64,000 bases of DNA, from assembly GCF_019134595.1 (NCBI RefSeq), contig NZ_CP077770.1, positions 2,190,001-2,254,000 on the forward strand, in the 5' to 3' direction. The position numbers and the translations under genes are program-made. Below the pieces are notes generated by a model, which did not search any database, was not told the origin of the DNA, and was given only the letters and a program-made list of their open reading frames with translations. This DNA is from Pseudoalteromonas shioyasakiensis. GTDB taxonomy: Bacteria > Pseudomonadota > Gammaproteobacteria > Enterobacterales > Alteromonadaceae. Below, piece by piece: positions 19,064 to 27,913 of this stretch (the first letter of the stretch is position 1; each line of letters starts with the position of its first letter).

Positions 19064-21157
19064 TTACACCTGTATTGCGTCTAGTTGCTGTTGTAAATTT
19101 GTTTGTATTGATGACTTAAGCGCTGCTACTTCTGCGTGTTTCTTCTGTACCTCAGCAATGATATTTTGCGTTTCGGCTTGGATCTTCTCGTCTTTCACAC
19201 CTTCAGTTTCAGCTTTCTTCTGAATTTCATTGATACGTGCTTCAAGCTGTTTGTTTTCTAGTACGATTTTTTGCACCTTCTGCTGAATTTCTTGTTGCTG
19301 CAGTTGCTCCATTGCTTGTTGCTTTTCAGACTGAGCTTGTGCCTGTGCTAATTCTTCCTCTGTCATATCCTCTTTAGCTTTTGGAATGTTCAAGGTTTGG
19401 CGTAAGGTTGATAGAAATTCTTCTTTGTTTGGCAGATCCATTAGCTCTACAAGCATTGGTAATGTTGCTGCTTGAGCTTCTGGCGGTATTTGACTCATCG
19501 TGTTACTGAGTAGTGTTGCTTGTTGCTGTCTGTATGTTGGCGTGGCTTTTACAGGTGCCAGTGCCATGTGTCCACGCCAGCGTGCTACATCGTTATTGCG
19601 CTTTCCTTCAGGATTTGGCTCATTAATAACAATAGAACGGCGCTTTGCTTTATCTTCACGGTTAACAGTTACCTCAATGTTATTTTGAGGCTTGAGATCT
19701 TCGATAATATAAGCAAGAAGCAGCTCACCTACTTTGTTTCGTGAGTAATGGAAATTATCGTTTATTTCAGCAAGTGTTGTTGTGCCTTGCTCTACCAAGT
19801 TGGCAATAGCTACACCACTTGTTGCGTTACTGTCTTGGCCTAACATCGAGTTATATACACCGGCACAATCTTGTATCAGCTTCATATCATGCTGCATCAA
19901 GTTAAACTGTTGCGCTGCAATGCCTACATCGTTTTGAATGCTTATTGCATCACTGGCCTTGCCTTTGTTCTTTCGCTCTGGATTAAGCTTGATGTAACCA
20001 TCTGGCTTTTCAACCTCTTCCTTTACCCGTTGATCTGATAACTGAGTTGCATCTTCATCTGCAATAACACGCCTTGCTTGTAGTAAGTAGTTAAGTCGTA
20101 TTACTCGCGCATTAATGCCATCTTGCGCAGGCATCATTCGACTGACTAAACCGTAAGGCTCACCGCTTGCGTCTTTTTGATAGCCAATGAATGGAACAAG
20201 GTTAAACATGCCACCTGGCGCTTCGCTTGGTCGATCAATAATACGATGTGGACCAATAAACCATGCTTCTCGCACATTAGGGAATGCAGCATATTCAAGC
20301 TGAACCTTACCGCTATTAACAGCTGCAACATGTGCCGTATTGTTTTTATCAAACTCGATAACACGGCCATCTGACAGTCGAATAATGTGAGCACGCTTCC
20401 ACACTTTGTAATAGATAACTTGCAGTAATACGCGTTTACGTGTTGTGTCTAACCACTCGCTTGTTGCTCTGTTCCAGCTTTGCGCATCACTCCATGCAGA
20501 TTGCAGTGCATGATCTTCGGTGTGCTCTTCATCCAACGTTCTCAAGAAGTCTTCCCAGTGATTAACGGATTGCTCCAAGATTTCCTTATGCTCTGGAAAA
20601 GTCGCTATTGCTTCATCTAAATCAAGCCATTTGCGGCGGGCAATCCAGCGTGCATCACTTCTATCAGCTTCAACAGCATGAAAATCCCACCAAACCTCAC
20701 GACGATGAATAAACTTAATTCGGTATGGCGCTGAAAAAGGGATTGGATTTTTAGTAACTTCCACCCAGCCAATACCGGCTTTTAATTGACTTGCGTAGGC
20801 ATCAGAACACGCTCGGTCGCCATTAGCTAAGCGCCAATAGTCTTTGAACTTTTCATTAAGCGCCTTCGCTAGCTCTTCACCTTGCTCGTCATCAGCTGAA
20901 ACCATCAAGTCAGAACGTGAACGAGCTTCTAAGCCTAATACGCCATCAATTGTTGGGCCAATCATGTTGTGAACAATGTCAGGTTGCCCACGCTCTGCTA
21001 AAACAGCTTTAACTTTTGCACTTAATTGGTCGCCATCATAATACGCACAAGCTTTTGTTGCGGGTGTTCGCCAATCAGGTTGTGAGTCAATGTCACCAAG
21101 GATCGACAATAGCTTATCTAACGACAAACCATCTTTGTTCTTTGCAAAATCAGCCAT
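19064..21157 (-). CDS. Portal protein, P22 type
   Basis: A 697-residue protein, close to the 725 of P22 gp1. The N-terminal third carries the conserved family pattern: acidic start, YYDGDQLSAKVKAVLAERGQP, then NMIGPTIDGVLGLEARSRSD. A long C-terminal Gln/Glu/Lys-rich coiled coil (residues about 590-690) matches the barrel of P22-like portals. It forms the dodecameric DNA entry ring and is encoded directly after TerL. The family fit is strong by eye. Confidence 0.85.
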   Translation of the reverse strand: MADFAKNKDGLSLDKLLSILGDIDSQPDWRTPATKACAYYDGDQLSAKVKAVLAERGQPDIVHNMIGPTIDGVLGLEARSRSDLMVSADDEQGEELAKALNEKFKDYWRLANGDRACSDAYASQLKAGIGWVEVTKNPIPFSAPYRIKFIHRREVWWDFHAVEADRSDARWIARRKWLDLDEAIATFPEHKEILEQSVNHWEDFLRTLDEEHTEDHALQSAWSDAQSWNRATSEWLDTTRKRVLLQVIYYKVWKRAHIIRLSDGRVIEFDKNNTAHVAAVNSGKVQLEYAAFPNVREAWFIGPHRIIDRPSEAPGGMFNLVPFIGYQKDASGEPYGLVSRMMPAQDGINARVIRLNYLLQARRVIADEDATQLSDQRVKEEVEKPDGYIKLNPERKNKGKASDAISIQNDVGIAAQQFNLMQHDMKLIQDCAGVYNSMLGQDSNATSGVAIANLVEQGTTTLAEINDNFHYSRNKVGELLLAYIIEDLKPQNNIEVTVNREDKAKRRSIVINEPNPEGKRNNDVARWRGHMALAPVKATPTYRQQQATLLSNTMSQIPPEAQAATLPMLVELMDLPNKEEFLSTLRQTLNIPKAKEDMTEEELAQAQAQSEKQQAMEQLQQQEIQQKVQKIVLENKQLEARINEIQKKAETEGVKDEKIQAETQNIIAEVQKKHAEVAALKSSIQTNLQQQLDAIQV

Positions 21158-21160
21158 TTA

Positions 21161-22894
21161 TTATCGTGCCATCCAAGAGTTAGGGTTGTGCGGTGCGGGA
21201 GTATTATCTTTAATGAGTTTCTTCGGCATTCTGACCAACATTTCTTTGGCTATCATGTAGCTCATTACTTGGTCATCAAAGCCGCCGGGCTGCGCGCCCA
21301 TTCGCCCTTTTTTATCGTAAACAAAGGTGTTTAATTCGTTGGCTGTTCCGCGCCAAACAATGCCGTCCTTGTCATGTGTAAGCAGTTCATCCAAACCACT
21401 TGTGAGTATTGGTTTAGATTGTGCACTGGTGTGCCACCCTACTTTTTTTGTTTCTTCATCGGTATCTTCACGATCAATGTGCTCTTCTGTGTAAATCCGG
21501 CTAGTCGGGTAAATCTCAACTAACTCTTGAAGTGTTGCATGGCCGTGATTGTTTCTCTCTATGCCAATAAACGCTTTGTTATACATCAGGCCAATATGTT
21601 TGTTGATGTGAGCAAATCGCTTAGGATCTATATGACCAAACCAGTGGGCCACTTGTCTGCCGTCTGATTTTGCGCATACATCTAATGAGCTGCGGTCGCC
21701 ATGTTCAAGTCCTTCTGCAACATCGCTTCCGACCGCATATTCTTCGTCATCGTCTGGCAGTTCCCAAACGAGCAAGTAACCAAGTGTTGATTGTGCAAGC
21801 TTGTCAGAAGCTTTAGATGATAGGTCCACTTTGCCATTCATCTTTTTGAGCTTGCCTGTATAGGGCTCAATTTCATAAACAATGAGAGGCTTTTTGCAAC
21901 GACCTTCAACACGCATCAAATCGTCACTCGCAAAGACTTTTCGACCTGATGTTAAAAACGCTTCCATTGGCGTAGATGGAAACTCCTGTTTCATCTTGTC
22001 TTTCATGTTGCGTTCTTTGCCGATGTACCAACATATTTGCTCTTCACTGAGCGTTATTCCATTAGCCGCTTCAACTGACTTAAAGTATTTAACTTGCTCT
22101 TTAGTTAGCTTTAATCCGCCTGTTGGGACTGGTGCAACATACTTAGGATCTTCAAACCAAGGAAAGAAATGAAACTTAAAATTTTGCCTAGTTAACGAAA
22201 TGCCTGACTCTAGCAACTCCATAGCTTCTACAGACATATCGAAAAAGTTACCGGCTGCGCCTTCAGCTGTAGACTCAACGAATATTAATGAGCCGTCATG
22301 AACAGCATTGAATGAGCCGCTTTTAACTTCTTCTGCGCGTAATGGATATTGCGCGCATATCTTACCGTACTCGGAAACGTGCAAGACTTGAAGTGTTCCA
22401 GAGCGGAACGAAACAGCAACACGTACCCAGCTATCATTATTAAACCAAATACCAGTGCCTGTTTTACTTTTAATCGAGCGCTTACCTGTCTTAAGCCAGC
22501 TTGGTAACCGCTCGTATGGATAAAGTATCTTGGATGAGAATATCGCGCTTGCCTCATCTTTACCTTGGGCAATAACACCACACTGTCTGTTATCGTTAAA
22601 CATAGCGTGATCAAGAATGAAAACTTGAATAGCAGTACTAAAGCCCAACTGACGCGCTTTTAAAATGATGTTTAAAAACCACATAGTCATAAACAACATG
22701 GTTTGTGCAAGCCGGCAACGAAATAAAACCTCTTGGCCCTTTTCGTTAGCAATAATGTAGAGATTGTTTAGTCGCCACCACCAACAGTCTAAATATGGCT
22801 CACACCGCTCTAACAGGTCCACATCATCCAAAGTGAAGCGTTCTTCTTCAGATAACCAAGTACTTTTAGGATATTTAGCAAGCTTTGGCTGCAT
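21161..22894 (-). CDS. Terminase large subunit (TerL)
   Basis: A 577-residue DNA packaging motor. The ATPase half has a Walker A variant (KARQLGFST, residues 79-87), a Walker B region ending in SEYGK (about 174-178) and a coupling motif (ESTAEG). The nuclease half has the three expected acidic sites: SDVAEG, GIERNNHG and GGFDDQVMSY. It overlaps the TerS stop by one base. It cuts and translocates phage DNA into the head through the portal. Confidence 0.9.
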   Translation of the reverse strand: MQPKLAKYPKSTWLSEEERFTLDDVDLLERCEPYLDCWWWRLNNLYIIANEKGQEVLFRCRLAQTMLFMTMWFLNIILKARQLGFSTAIQVFILDHAMFNDNRQCGVIAQGKDEASAIFSSKILYPYERLPSWLKTGKRSIKSKTGTGIWFNNDSWVRVAVSFRSGTLQVLHVSEYGKICAQYPLRAEEVKSGSFNAVHDGSLIFVESTAEGAAGNFFDMSVEAMELLESGISLTRQNFKFHFFPWFEDPKYVAPVPTGGLKLTKEQVKYFKSVEAANGITLSEEQICWYIGKERNMKDKMKQEFPSTPMEAFLTSGRKVFASDDLMRVEGRCKKPLIVYEIEPYTGKLKKMNGKVDLSSKASDKLAQSTLGYLLVWELPDDDEEYAVGSDVAEGLEHGDRSSLDVCAKSDGRQVAHWFGHIDPKRFAHINKHIGLMYNKAFIGIERNNHGHATLQELVEIYPTSRIYTEEHIDREDTDEETKKVGWHTSAQSKPILTSGLDELLTHDKDGIVWRGTANELNTFVYDKKGRMGAQPGGFDDQVMSYMIAKEMLVRMPKKLIKDNTPAPHNPNSWMAR

Positions 22895-23607
22895 TATTCA
22901 CTTACCACCTGATCTAATCCGTCAGTGCGACTATCAATGAAGTTATCAAGTTTGCTAGTACCACCCGCTTCTTTTCTGGCTTTCGTAGCTTCGTGTTCAG
23001 CAATTTCCGCTTGATGTTTGCCGCGCTTAGTTGCATGAACAAGTGCTTTAGTTTGTTGTGATATTCTTGATGTTTCAGCAATCAGCTTGCCACGTGCTAG
23101 TGAATCTGTTTCAAGATTCGATAGTGTTTTTATAATTGACTCAACGCGTGTAATGTTTCTATCGAGCGCTGACTCTGCTTTAAATAACGACTCATAAAAC
23201 CGCGCTGCTGTATCAACATCAGTTTCAGGATCTTCCAGCTTTTTATTAATTCCTTCCATGGCCTTCATAACCATGTGAATACGAGCTCTACAAAGAGAGA
23301 GTTCATCTTCAAGGGTTGTGGCTTCTACAAGTTGATTAACTTCATTCTCAAAGTACTTTGTATAGCCACCATGCGTTACAAGGTGTCGATTTCGAGTACC
23401 AGGCTTTACACCGGGCTTTTGCTTACCTTCCTTAGTTTTACGCTCTCTAGCCTTTGGTTGTTTCTTCAGGTTGGTTTGAGGCAGCTTTATATAACGTCTT
23501 GCTGTTGCGTAATTAAGGCCGTGACTTTCACAGAAATCACGCGGACCTATACCACTTTCTTCATGCTCCTTTAAGAATAGTGTCTTTAAATCGTCCCATT
23601 TTGACAC
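22894..23607 (-). CDS. Terminase small subunit (TerS)
   Basis: A 237-residue protein. The N-terminal helix-turn-helix (FCESHGLNYATARRYIKL) is followed by a basic linker, then KPGTRNRHLVTHGGYTKYF, a motif frequent in small terminases, and a helical oligomerisation region. It would bind the packaging site and recruit TerL. Both ends overlap neighbours by one base (TAATG), so holin, TerS and TerL are read as a coupled unit. Confidence 0.8.
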   Translation of the reverse strand: MSKWDDLKTLFLKEHEESGIGPRDFCESHGLNYATARRYIKLPQTNLKKQPKARERKTKEGKQKPGVKPGTRNRHLVTHGGYTKYFENEVNQLVEATTLEDELSLCRARIHMVMKAMEGINKKLEDPETDVDTAARFYESLFKAESALDRNITRVESIIKTLSNLETDSLARGKLIAETSRISQQTKALVHATKRGKHQAEIAEHEATKARKEAGGTSKLDNFIDSRTDGLDQVVSE

Positions 23608-23879
23608 TACTGTTCACCGTAGCCTGCCTTGCACTCAGCTAATGCTTGTTCATCATCACGCACCAGTTCTCTCATACGTGCCTTATGGTACTCAGCATCT
23701 TCACGGCGTTTCTGAAGTTCAAGCTCATGCTTTTTGCTCTGATAACGCCAGTTCATTAAAAACGTTATTACTGTGAACAAAATACCAAGCGCAAGGGCAA
23801 TGTTATTAAGTGACAATAAGCCACCGACACCAGTACCGATACTTGCGGTGTAACTGGCTGCTGCTGTTGATTTATCCAT
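23607..23879 (-). CDS. Holin, HP1-like
   Basis: A 90-residue protein beginning MDKSTAAASYTASIGTG. One clear membrane segment (residues about 24-45, ALALGILFTVITFLMNW) is followed by a highly charged C-terminal tail with YQSKKHELELQKRRED, the layout of the HP1 holin family. The start lies inside the stop region of the Rz1-like gene (ATGGATAA), a stronger clue than the in-frame ATG at 23924. Its place after the spanins differs from lambda. Confidence 0.75.
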   Translation of the reverse strand: MDKSTAAASYTASIGTGVGGLLSLNNIALALGILFTVITFLMNWRYQSKKHELELQKRREDAEYHKARMRELVRDDEQALAECKAGYGEQ

Positions 23880-24156
23880 TGTTAAATTCGCTGGCCCATT
23901 GTTTGGTTCGTTTAATGTCTTCATTGCATTTATCTATGACAAACTCTAAATACTGCGCATACGCTAACAAACTCGCGTTTCCTGCTATTTGTTTAATGTC
24001 GATGCTACAGTTGGATAGATATTCTTCCGGCGGTGTTACGTACACGTATTTCGTTTGTACCACCGTCCTTGTCACACTCGCTGGTTCTTGCGTACTTGAG
24101 CAAGCGGATAGCATCACAAGGAACGCTATCATTAGCCCATTGTTTAGTAGCTTCAT
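23872..24156 (-). CDS. Outer-membrane spanin (Rz1-like lipoprotein)
   Basis: A 94-residue protein with a lipoprotein signal peptide and lipobox LSAC (Cys 19), followed by a short periplasmic domain. It begins inside the Rz-like gene in a different frame, the usual spanin arrangement. It should be lipidated, sorted to the outer membrane and bind the inner-membrane spanin to fuse the two membranes at lysis. Confidence 0.8.
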   Translation of the reverse strand: MKLLNNGLMIAFLVMLSACSSTQEPASVTRTVVQTKYVYVTPPEEYLSNCSIDIKQIAGNASLLAYAQYLEFVIDKCNEDIKRTKQWASEFNNG

Positions 24157-24493
24157 CGCTTGACTCTCGTAACTTGTCTATTTCAGATTGTGAATTATTT
24201 AAGCTGTTAGTTAGCTGGCTTACTTCATCTTGGTAGGCTTGGTTAATGCGAGATAATGACTCTCGCTCACGTATTAACTTTTGATTCTGCTTTTCGGTTA
24301 GTTCAACACTTTGCGCTAAGAACTCAGTTTGTATTGTTAGGTTATCAATCTCTAAGCTTTTACTTTTAATCGTTTTATTAGCTTCTGTAAGATCGTTTTC
24401 AATAGTCACAAGTTGATATGTTGCGTAAGCCAGTGCCGCTAGTAATGCGACGATAGCGATTCTTTCAATGCTGCTGAATAGTGCTTTGAACAT
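24005..24493 (-). CDS. Inner-membrane spanin (Rz-like)
   Basis: A 162-residue protein with one N-terminal membrane segment (residues about 10-29, IERIAIVALLAALAYATY) and a long periplasmic coiled coil (residues 30-125). It contains two Cys near the C-terminus, possibly for disulfide-linked dimers. It overlaps both the endolysin end and 152 bases of the Rz1-like gene. Its role is the final disruption of the cell envelope. Confidence 0.8.
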   Translation of the reverse strand: MFKALFSSIERIAIVALLAALAYATYQLVTIENDLTEANKTIKSKSLEIDNLTIQTEFLAQSVELTEKQNQKLIRERESLSRINQAYQDEVSQLTNSLNNSQSEIDKLRESSDEATKQWANDSVPCDAIRLLKYARTSECDKDGGTNEIRVRNTAGRISIQL

Positions 24494-24959
24494 TTGCTAC
24501 TCCACCAAGACATATTGAACGCTCTTGTTCTCTTCGCGTGATTAAGCCAGGTAACTTTTGGCCTTTAGCAAAAATCCAGCGTGACAGCTCATTGCAAGCG
24601 CCAATGCGATCGTTATTGTTTAACTTTTTAAGTAATGTACTGCTTTGAAAGTTGCCTGAGCCAACGTTGTAGTGAAATGATAAATACGCAATGTGCTCGC
24701 CTTGGCTCAGTTTTATATTGATAGCACTCATTAGCTGTTCATTATGCGCTGCCAAATCATCAGCTAATAGGTTCAAACACTCATCTTCTGTGTACTCTTT
24801 ACCAACAACAGCTGTTTCAGTATGACCATAGCAAGTTGTTGCAATGCCAACAGGGTCAACATAGCCGGTTAACTCTTGGCCCTCGAAAGTAGCGACTGTG
24901 ACACCTGCAGCCGCCAGAATGCCGGAAAACCCCAGCGCTATAAGTTTTCCTGCTTTCAT
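24465..24959 (-). CDS. SAR endolysin, lysozyme family GH24
   Basis: A 164-residue lysozyme. The catalytic triad spacing E-x8-D-x5-T is intact (E26, D35, T41). The N-terminus (LIALGFSGILAAAGVTVATF) is a weakly hydrophobic signal-anchor-release segment like that of phage 21 and P1 endolysins, so export would not need holin holes. The C-terminal GLITRREQERSICLGG is typical. It is the first gene of the lysis cassette, after a terminator. Confidence 0.88.
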   Translation of the reverse strand: MKAGKLIALGFSGILAAAGVTVATFEGQELTGYVDPVGIATTCYGHTETAVVGKEYTEDECLNLLADDLAAHNEQLMSAINIKLSQGEHIAYLSFHYNVGSGNFQSSTLLKKLNNNDRIGACNELSRWIFAKGQKLPGLITRREQERSICLGGVANVQSTIQQH

Positions 24960-24986
24960 AGTTTGCTCTCAAATTTTAGGTAAAAA

Positions 24987-25007
24987 AAACCCGCGAGATG
25001 CGGGTTT
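24987..25007 (-). terminator. Terminator between accessory and lysis genes
   Basis: Eight-base stem AAACCCGC/GCGGGTTT with a five-base loop. The minus strand continues into eight T residues. It closes the accessory gene at 25029 and precedes the endolysin. Confidence 0.8.
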
Positions 25008-25028
25008 AATATAGGCATTGAGCTGTAT

Positions 25029-25583
25029 TCATTTAAAGCCCAATTTAATCCTCTCATTTAGCTCCAAGTGCTGTATTGTTGAAAATCGCAGAATCAATTC
25101 CGATTGCCTTAATGTTTCCTGTAGGCCCCAAAATTGAACTGAGTCTTTAGCTGTCAGTTTTAAAATTTCATGCTCTCCATTAGCAGCAAGAACAGCAGGA
25201 AAGCCATACGCTTGGCTCATTGCTCCATGGCGTACACCCAACTCATGCATAAAAGCACCCAAACTATACTCAATTCCACCTAGAGAAATTTTTACATCAA
25301 AATCTATTGCAGCTCCCGCACTATAATTATGAACATTGAGAATGTAGCAATAACTTTCGGGGTTATTTAACTCGTATTTTCTTATGATTGGCGTAATTGA
25401 ATTTATATATTGGGCGTTATTAAACTTAAGCCCAAAATAAGCGAAAGCAAAGGTTATCAAAGTTGCTGTTAGCGCTATCAAGTCGCTTAACTTTACTTCA
25501 AATGAAAAGCTTTGCCCTATAATAACTCCAGCTAATAAGCAAAGAACAATACCTAGAACAACCATTACATCAATACTTTTCAT
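25029..25583 (-). CDS. Two-segment membrane protein of unknown function
   Basis: About 184 residues, started at the ATG with a GGGGAG site five bases upstream. Longer in-frame starts lack such a site. Two membrane helices lie near the N-terminus (VMVVLGIVLCLLAGVIIG and LIALTATLITFAFAYFG), then a soluble beta-rich domain. It is flanked by terminators on both sides and so is a stand-alone accessory (moron-like) gene just ahead of lysis. AT-rich codon use fits recent acquisition. Confidence 0.65.
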   Translation of the reverse strand: MKSIDVMVVLGIVLCLLAGVIIGQSFSFEVKLSDLIALTATLITFAFAYFGLKFNNAQYINSITPIIRKYELNNPESYCYILNVHNYSAGAAIDFDVKISLGGIEYSLGAFMHELGVRHGAMSQAYGFPAVLAANGEHEILKLTAKDSVQFWGLQETLRQSELILRFSTIQHLELNERIKLGFK

Positions 25584-25650
25584 AAATCTCCCCATGTTTA
25601 TGAAAGAGAAATAACAGCAATTTAATGGTAAAGTCAAAATATAAACAAAA

Positions 25651-25681
25651 AAATCCGCTCAGCAGTAAACTAAGCGGATTT
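25651..25681 (-). terminator. Terminator after the membrane-protease cassette
   Basis: Nine-base stem AAATCCGCT/AGCGGATTT with a 13-base loop. The minus-strand continuation is TTTTTTTG. It ends the three-gene unit with the UmuD-like protease and isolates it from the next accessory gene. Confidence 0.75.
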
Positions 25682-25703
25682 CTTCAACATGGAAAATACT
25701 ATA

Positions 25704-26579
25704 TCAGGATTGGGGGGTTTGCAAGCCCATAAACTCAATATACTTCGGGTGCGTCTTAAGAAATGAAATCCACTCCTCATGAATTTCATTTAGCTTTTCT
25801 TTTGATTTTAATTTGTTTTCCAAGCCAGGAAAGGAAAAAAGCTCAAATATAGATTCGTAAAACTCTTTAAGGCCTTTTTCAATATTCAAATCACTAGAAG
25901 TACCTGGCCGATCAAATTCTAATCCTAGTTTTTCAAGCTTATCTGCTAAACCTCTACTAAAATTATGCCTTGGGCCCTCACCGGTCAATTTGGTGCCGGA
26001 ATTTGCTATTTTGAAATCGTTACTACCTAGGTAATTAACAAAATTATCAATGTAAACAGAATAGTAACTATTGATAGAGCGAAAAAAGTTGTCACCTACA
26101 AAGAGCGATGGCGCTTTAGGTGAACTTGAATCAAACATCGCCTCATAACAAATATTTGCCTTAATACCCTTAAAGCCATTATCTCCTGATTTTATTAACT
26201 TCATGCAAAACTTCTCAAATTCCTCGTGAGTCTTATAAAAGTAATTAACTGAATTATTTCTTTCAGTTATCTCATTACTCTTAGCTTTTTGCTTTGATGA
26301 GTGAAACCTGGCAACCATAACCCCAAAGACTATGCTTAATGACAGTAAGGATATTGGAAAGGTAAAATATTTTACAAATGCGGTTACACCAGGCTGAGAA
26401 ATAGAAAACCAAAACTGCCCTTTAAGCGCTAACTGAACTGTGAATATTATGATAAGGATTACGCTTATAGCTAAAGGTAGAAGTATAGCAAGTCTAAATG
26501 AGTAGTTTTTATGCAGTCCTACGCTCTCATCAATTGAAAAAAACTGCTTATTCTTAGGCTTTGTCATTTTATCACTCAT
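25704..26579 (-). CDS. Membrane protein, third gene of an S24-protease cassette
   Basis: A 291-residue protein with two membrane helices (residues about 28-50, LAILLPLAISVILIIIFTV, and 68-90, YFTFPISLLSLSIVFGVMVA) and a 190-residue cytoplasmic domain with many aromatic residues (FYKTHEEFEKFCMKLIKS, SYYSVYIDNFVNYLG). Its start is two bases after the stop of the protease gene, so they are one unit. The two-helix plus soluble domain layout resembles many phage defence effectors, but no family is recognised. Confidence 0.65.
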   Translation of the reverse strand: MSDKMTKPKNKQFFSIDESVGLHKNYSFRLAILLPLAISVILIIIFTVQLALKGQFWFSISQPGVTAFVKYFTFPISLLSLSIVFGVMVARFHSSKQKAKSNEITERNNSVNYFYKTHEEFEKFCMKLIKSGDNGFKGIKANICYEAMFDSSSPKAPSLFVGDNFFRSINSYYSVYIDNFVNYLGSNDFKIANSGTKLTGEGPRHNFSRGLADKLEKLGLEFDRPGTSSDLNIEKGLKEFYESIFELFSFPGLENKLKSKEKLNEIHEEWISFLKTHPKYIEFMGLQTPQS

Positions 26580-26581
26580 AA

Positions 26582-26968
26582 TTAAAACGTGTCCTTAACA
26601 CTTCCTCTATGCATTCGCACAGAACTAATTACAACCCCTTCAAAAAGGTACTCATCATGCTTGGTAACTTTTACAGGTGGGTATTCCTCGCTAGCTGAAA
26701 GCAGCAGATTATTCTTCAAGTCTGCAATCTTACAAACGAAAACACCATTGTATGCACAAACAATAACATCGCCTTGCTTAACATCAACACTGCGGTCGAT
26801 TATTAACAGGTCACCGTCAAAAATCCCAACACCTTCCATCGACCGGCCGCTAGCAATGCCATAAAAGGTTGCATCTTTGTTCTTTTCGATTAAGCCTGCT
26901 ACTCCATTTGGTAGATCTCTAAAGCTGTTGGCTTTGTTGAAGTTACTTTCTAATATCTCAGTGTTCAT
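26582..26968 (-). CDS. UmuD-like S24 protease without DNA-binding domain
   Basis: A 128-residue S24 peptidase. The catalytic serine lies in GRSMEGVGIFDGDLLIID and the lysine in VFVCKIAD, the LexA/UmuD arrangement. An Ala24-Gly25 pair is placed like the self-cleavage bond of UmuD. There is no helix-turn-helix and no umuC-like polymerase gene nearby. The ATG lies within the end of the upstream membrane gene, giving tight coupling. RecA-stimulated self-cleavage is inferred, not shown. Confidence 0.8.
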   Translation of the reverse strand: MNTEILESNFNKANSFRDLPNGVAGLIEKNKDATFYGIASGRSMEGVGIFDGDLLIIDRSVDVKQGDVIVCAYNGVFVCKIADLKNNLLLSASEEYPPVKVTKHDEYLFEGVVISSVRMHRGSVKDTF

Positions 26969-27794
26969 CTGCAAATTCCATATCAATTTCATCCAAATGA
27001 CTATAATTAGAGTAATCGTTTAGCAATGCCAAAGTTTCCTTATCAGAAGGAAGATTAGGTAAATTTCTTGGACTATGAAGCACAAGCTTGGCTATATCAT
27101 TAAAGGAGGTATTTGCTCCTTTATTGCTTGTTTTTATATTTTTGGATTGTTTAACAAACTCATCCACTTTTTCCACAATGTCGTTTCCGTATATAGAAGC
27201 CTCTAGAAGACAATTTCCATGTAATTTTTCAGCTCTACTTTCCAACTCTTTAATTTTTCTCTTAATAATCATTAATTCTTCTTTTGAGTCTTTAACTGCA
27301 ATTTTAACATTTTTGATACATTCATTAGTAGCATCATCATCTTGCAATATCGAACAAGATTCAATTTCTTTGTCTTCCATTAAAATCCATTTGTACTCAT
27401 GAAATGACCTGACTCTTAAGACCCTTAGCTCCCAGCATAATGCATAAAACGAAACTAAATTTGATAATAGTGATAAACCTAACTCATACTTTTTTTCTTT
27501 ATTCCAGTCGTTGCTTGCTAGCCAAGCTGCTATTAATATCAAATTAGTTGTGTAAGCAATTAAAATAGTAAATACAGCGATCACTACATCACTAAGACTT
27601 CCCCAGCTACCCCCTTTAACGAGATAGCCATATGAAAGAACCAGAACAAAAATTAGGGCCACATAAGCAAGGGTGGTTCTTTTAAACCAAGTGCCAAATT
27701 CTTCCATTGTTTTAGGTTTGTTTTTATCCATAAGCAAGCTAGCTTCCATTAATACTAATGAGATTTGTTTTATTAAATTATCAACTTCTTTCAA
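26958..27794 (-). CDS. Two-helix membrane protein with coiled-coil domain
   Basis: Up to 278 residues from a TTG start (ATG alternatives at 27749 and 27731). Two membrane helices (residues about 42-61, LAYVALIFVLVLSYGYLV, and 70-92, VVIAVFTILIAYTTNLIL) are followed by a long helical cytoplasmic region with a predicted coiled coil (KDSKEELMIIKRKIKELESR). The layout recalls SLATT-type two-helix effectors, but similarity is only structural. It is the first gene of the cassette with the S24 protease. Confidence 0.6.
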   Translation of the reverse strand: MKEVDNLIKQISLVLMEASLLMDKNKPKTMEEFGTWFKRTTLAYVALIFVLVLSYGYLVKGGSWGSLSDVVIAVFTILIAYTTNLILIAAWLASNDWNKEKKYELGLSLLSNLVSFYALCWELRVLRVRSFHEYKWILMEDKEIESCSILQDDDATNECIKNVKIAVKDSKEELMIIKRKIKELESRAEKLHGNCLLEASIYGNDIVEKVDEFVKQSKNIKTSNKGANTSFNDIAKLVLHSPRNLPNLPSDKETLALLNDYSNYSHLDEIDMEFADEH

Positions 27795-27913
27795 ATATCT
27801 TACATCATTTCAGCTGCCTGACTATTACTATAGGCGCTATTAAGTTATTGATTTTATTTTTCTGAGAGGTATTCTACTTTTAATTCAATTATATCTAAAT
27901 ACAGCATTTGTTG

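Noticed and set aside
22285..22614. 109-codon minus-strand frame inside TerL
   Set aside because: Lies wholly within the well-supported terminase gene in another frame, with no sensible protein features.
27795..27913. LexA box upstream of the membrane-protease cassette
   Set aside because: No CTGT-N8-ACAG match was found; SOS control would have to act through the protease, if at all.
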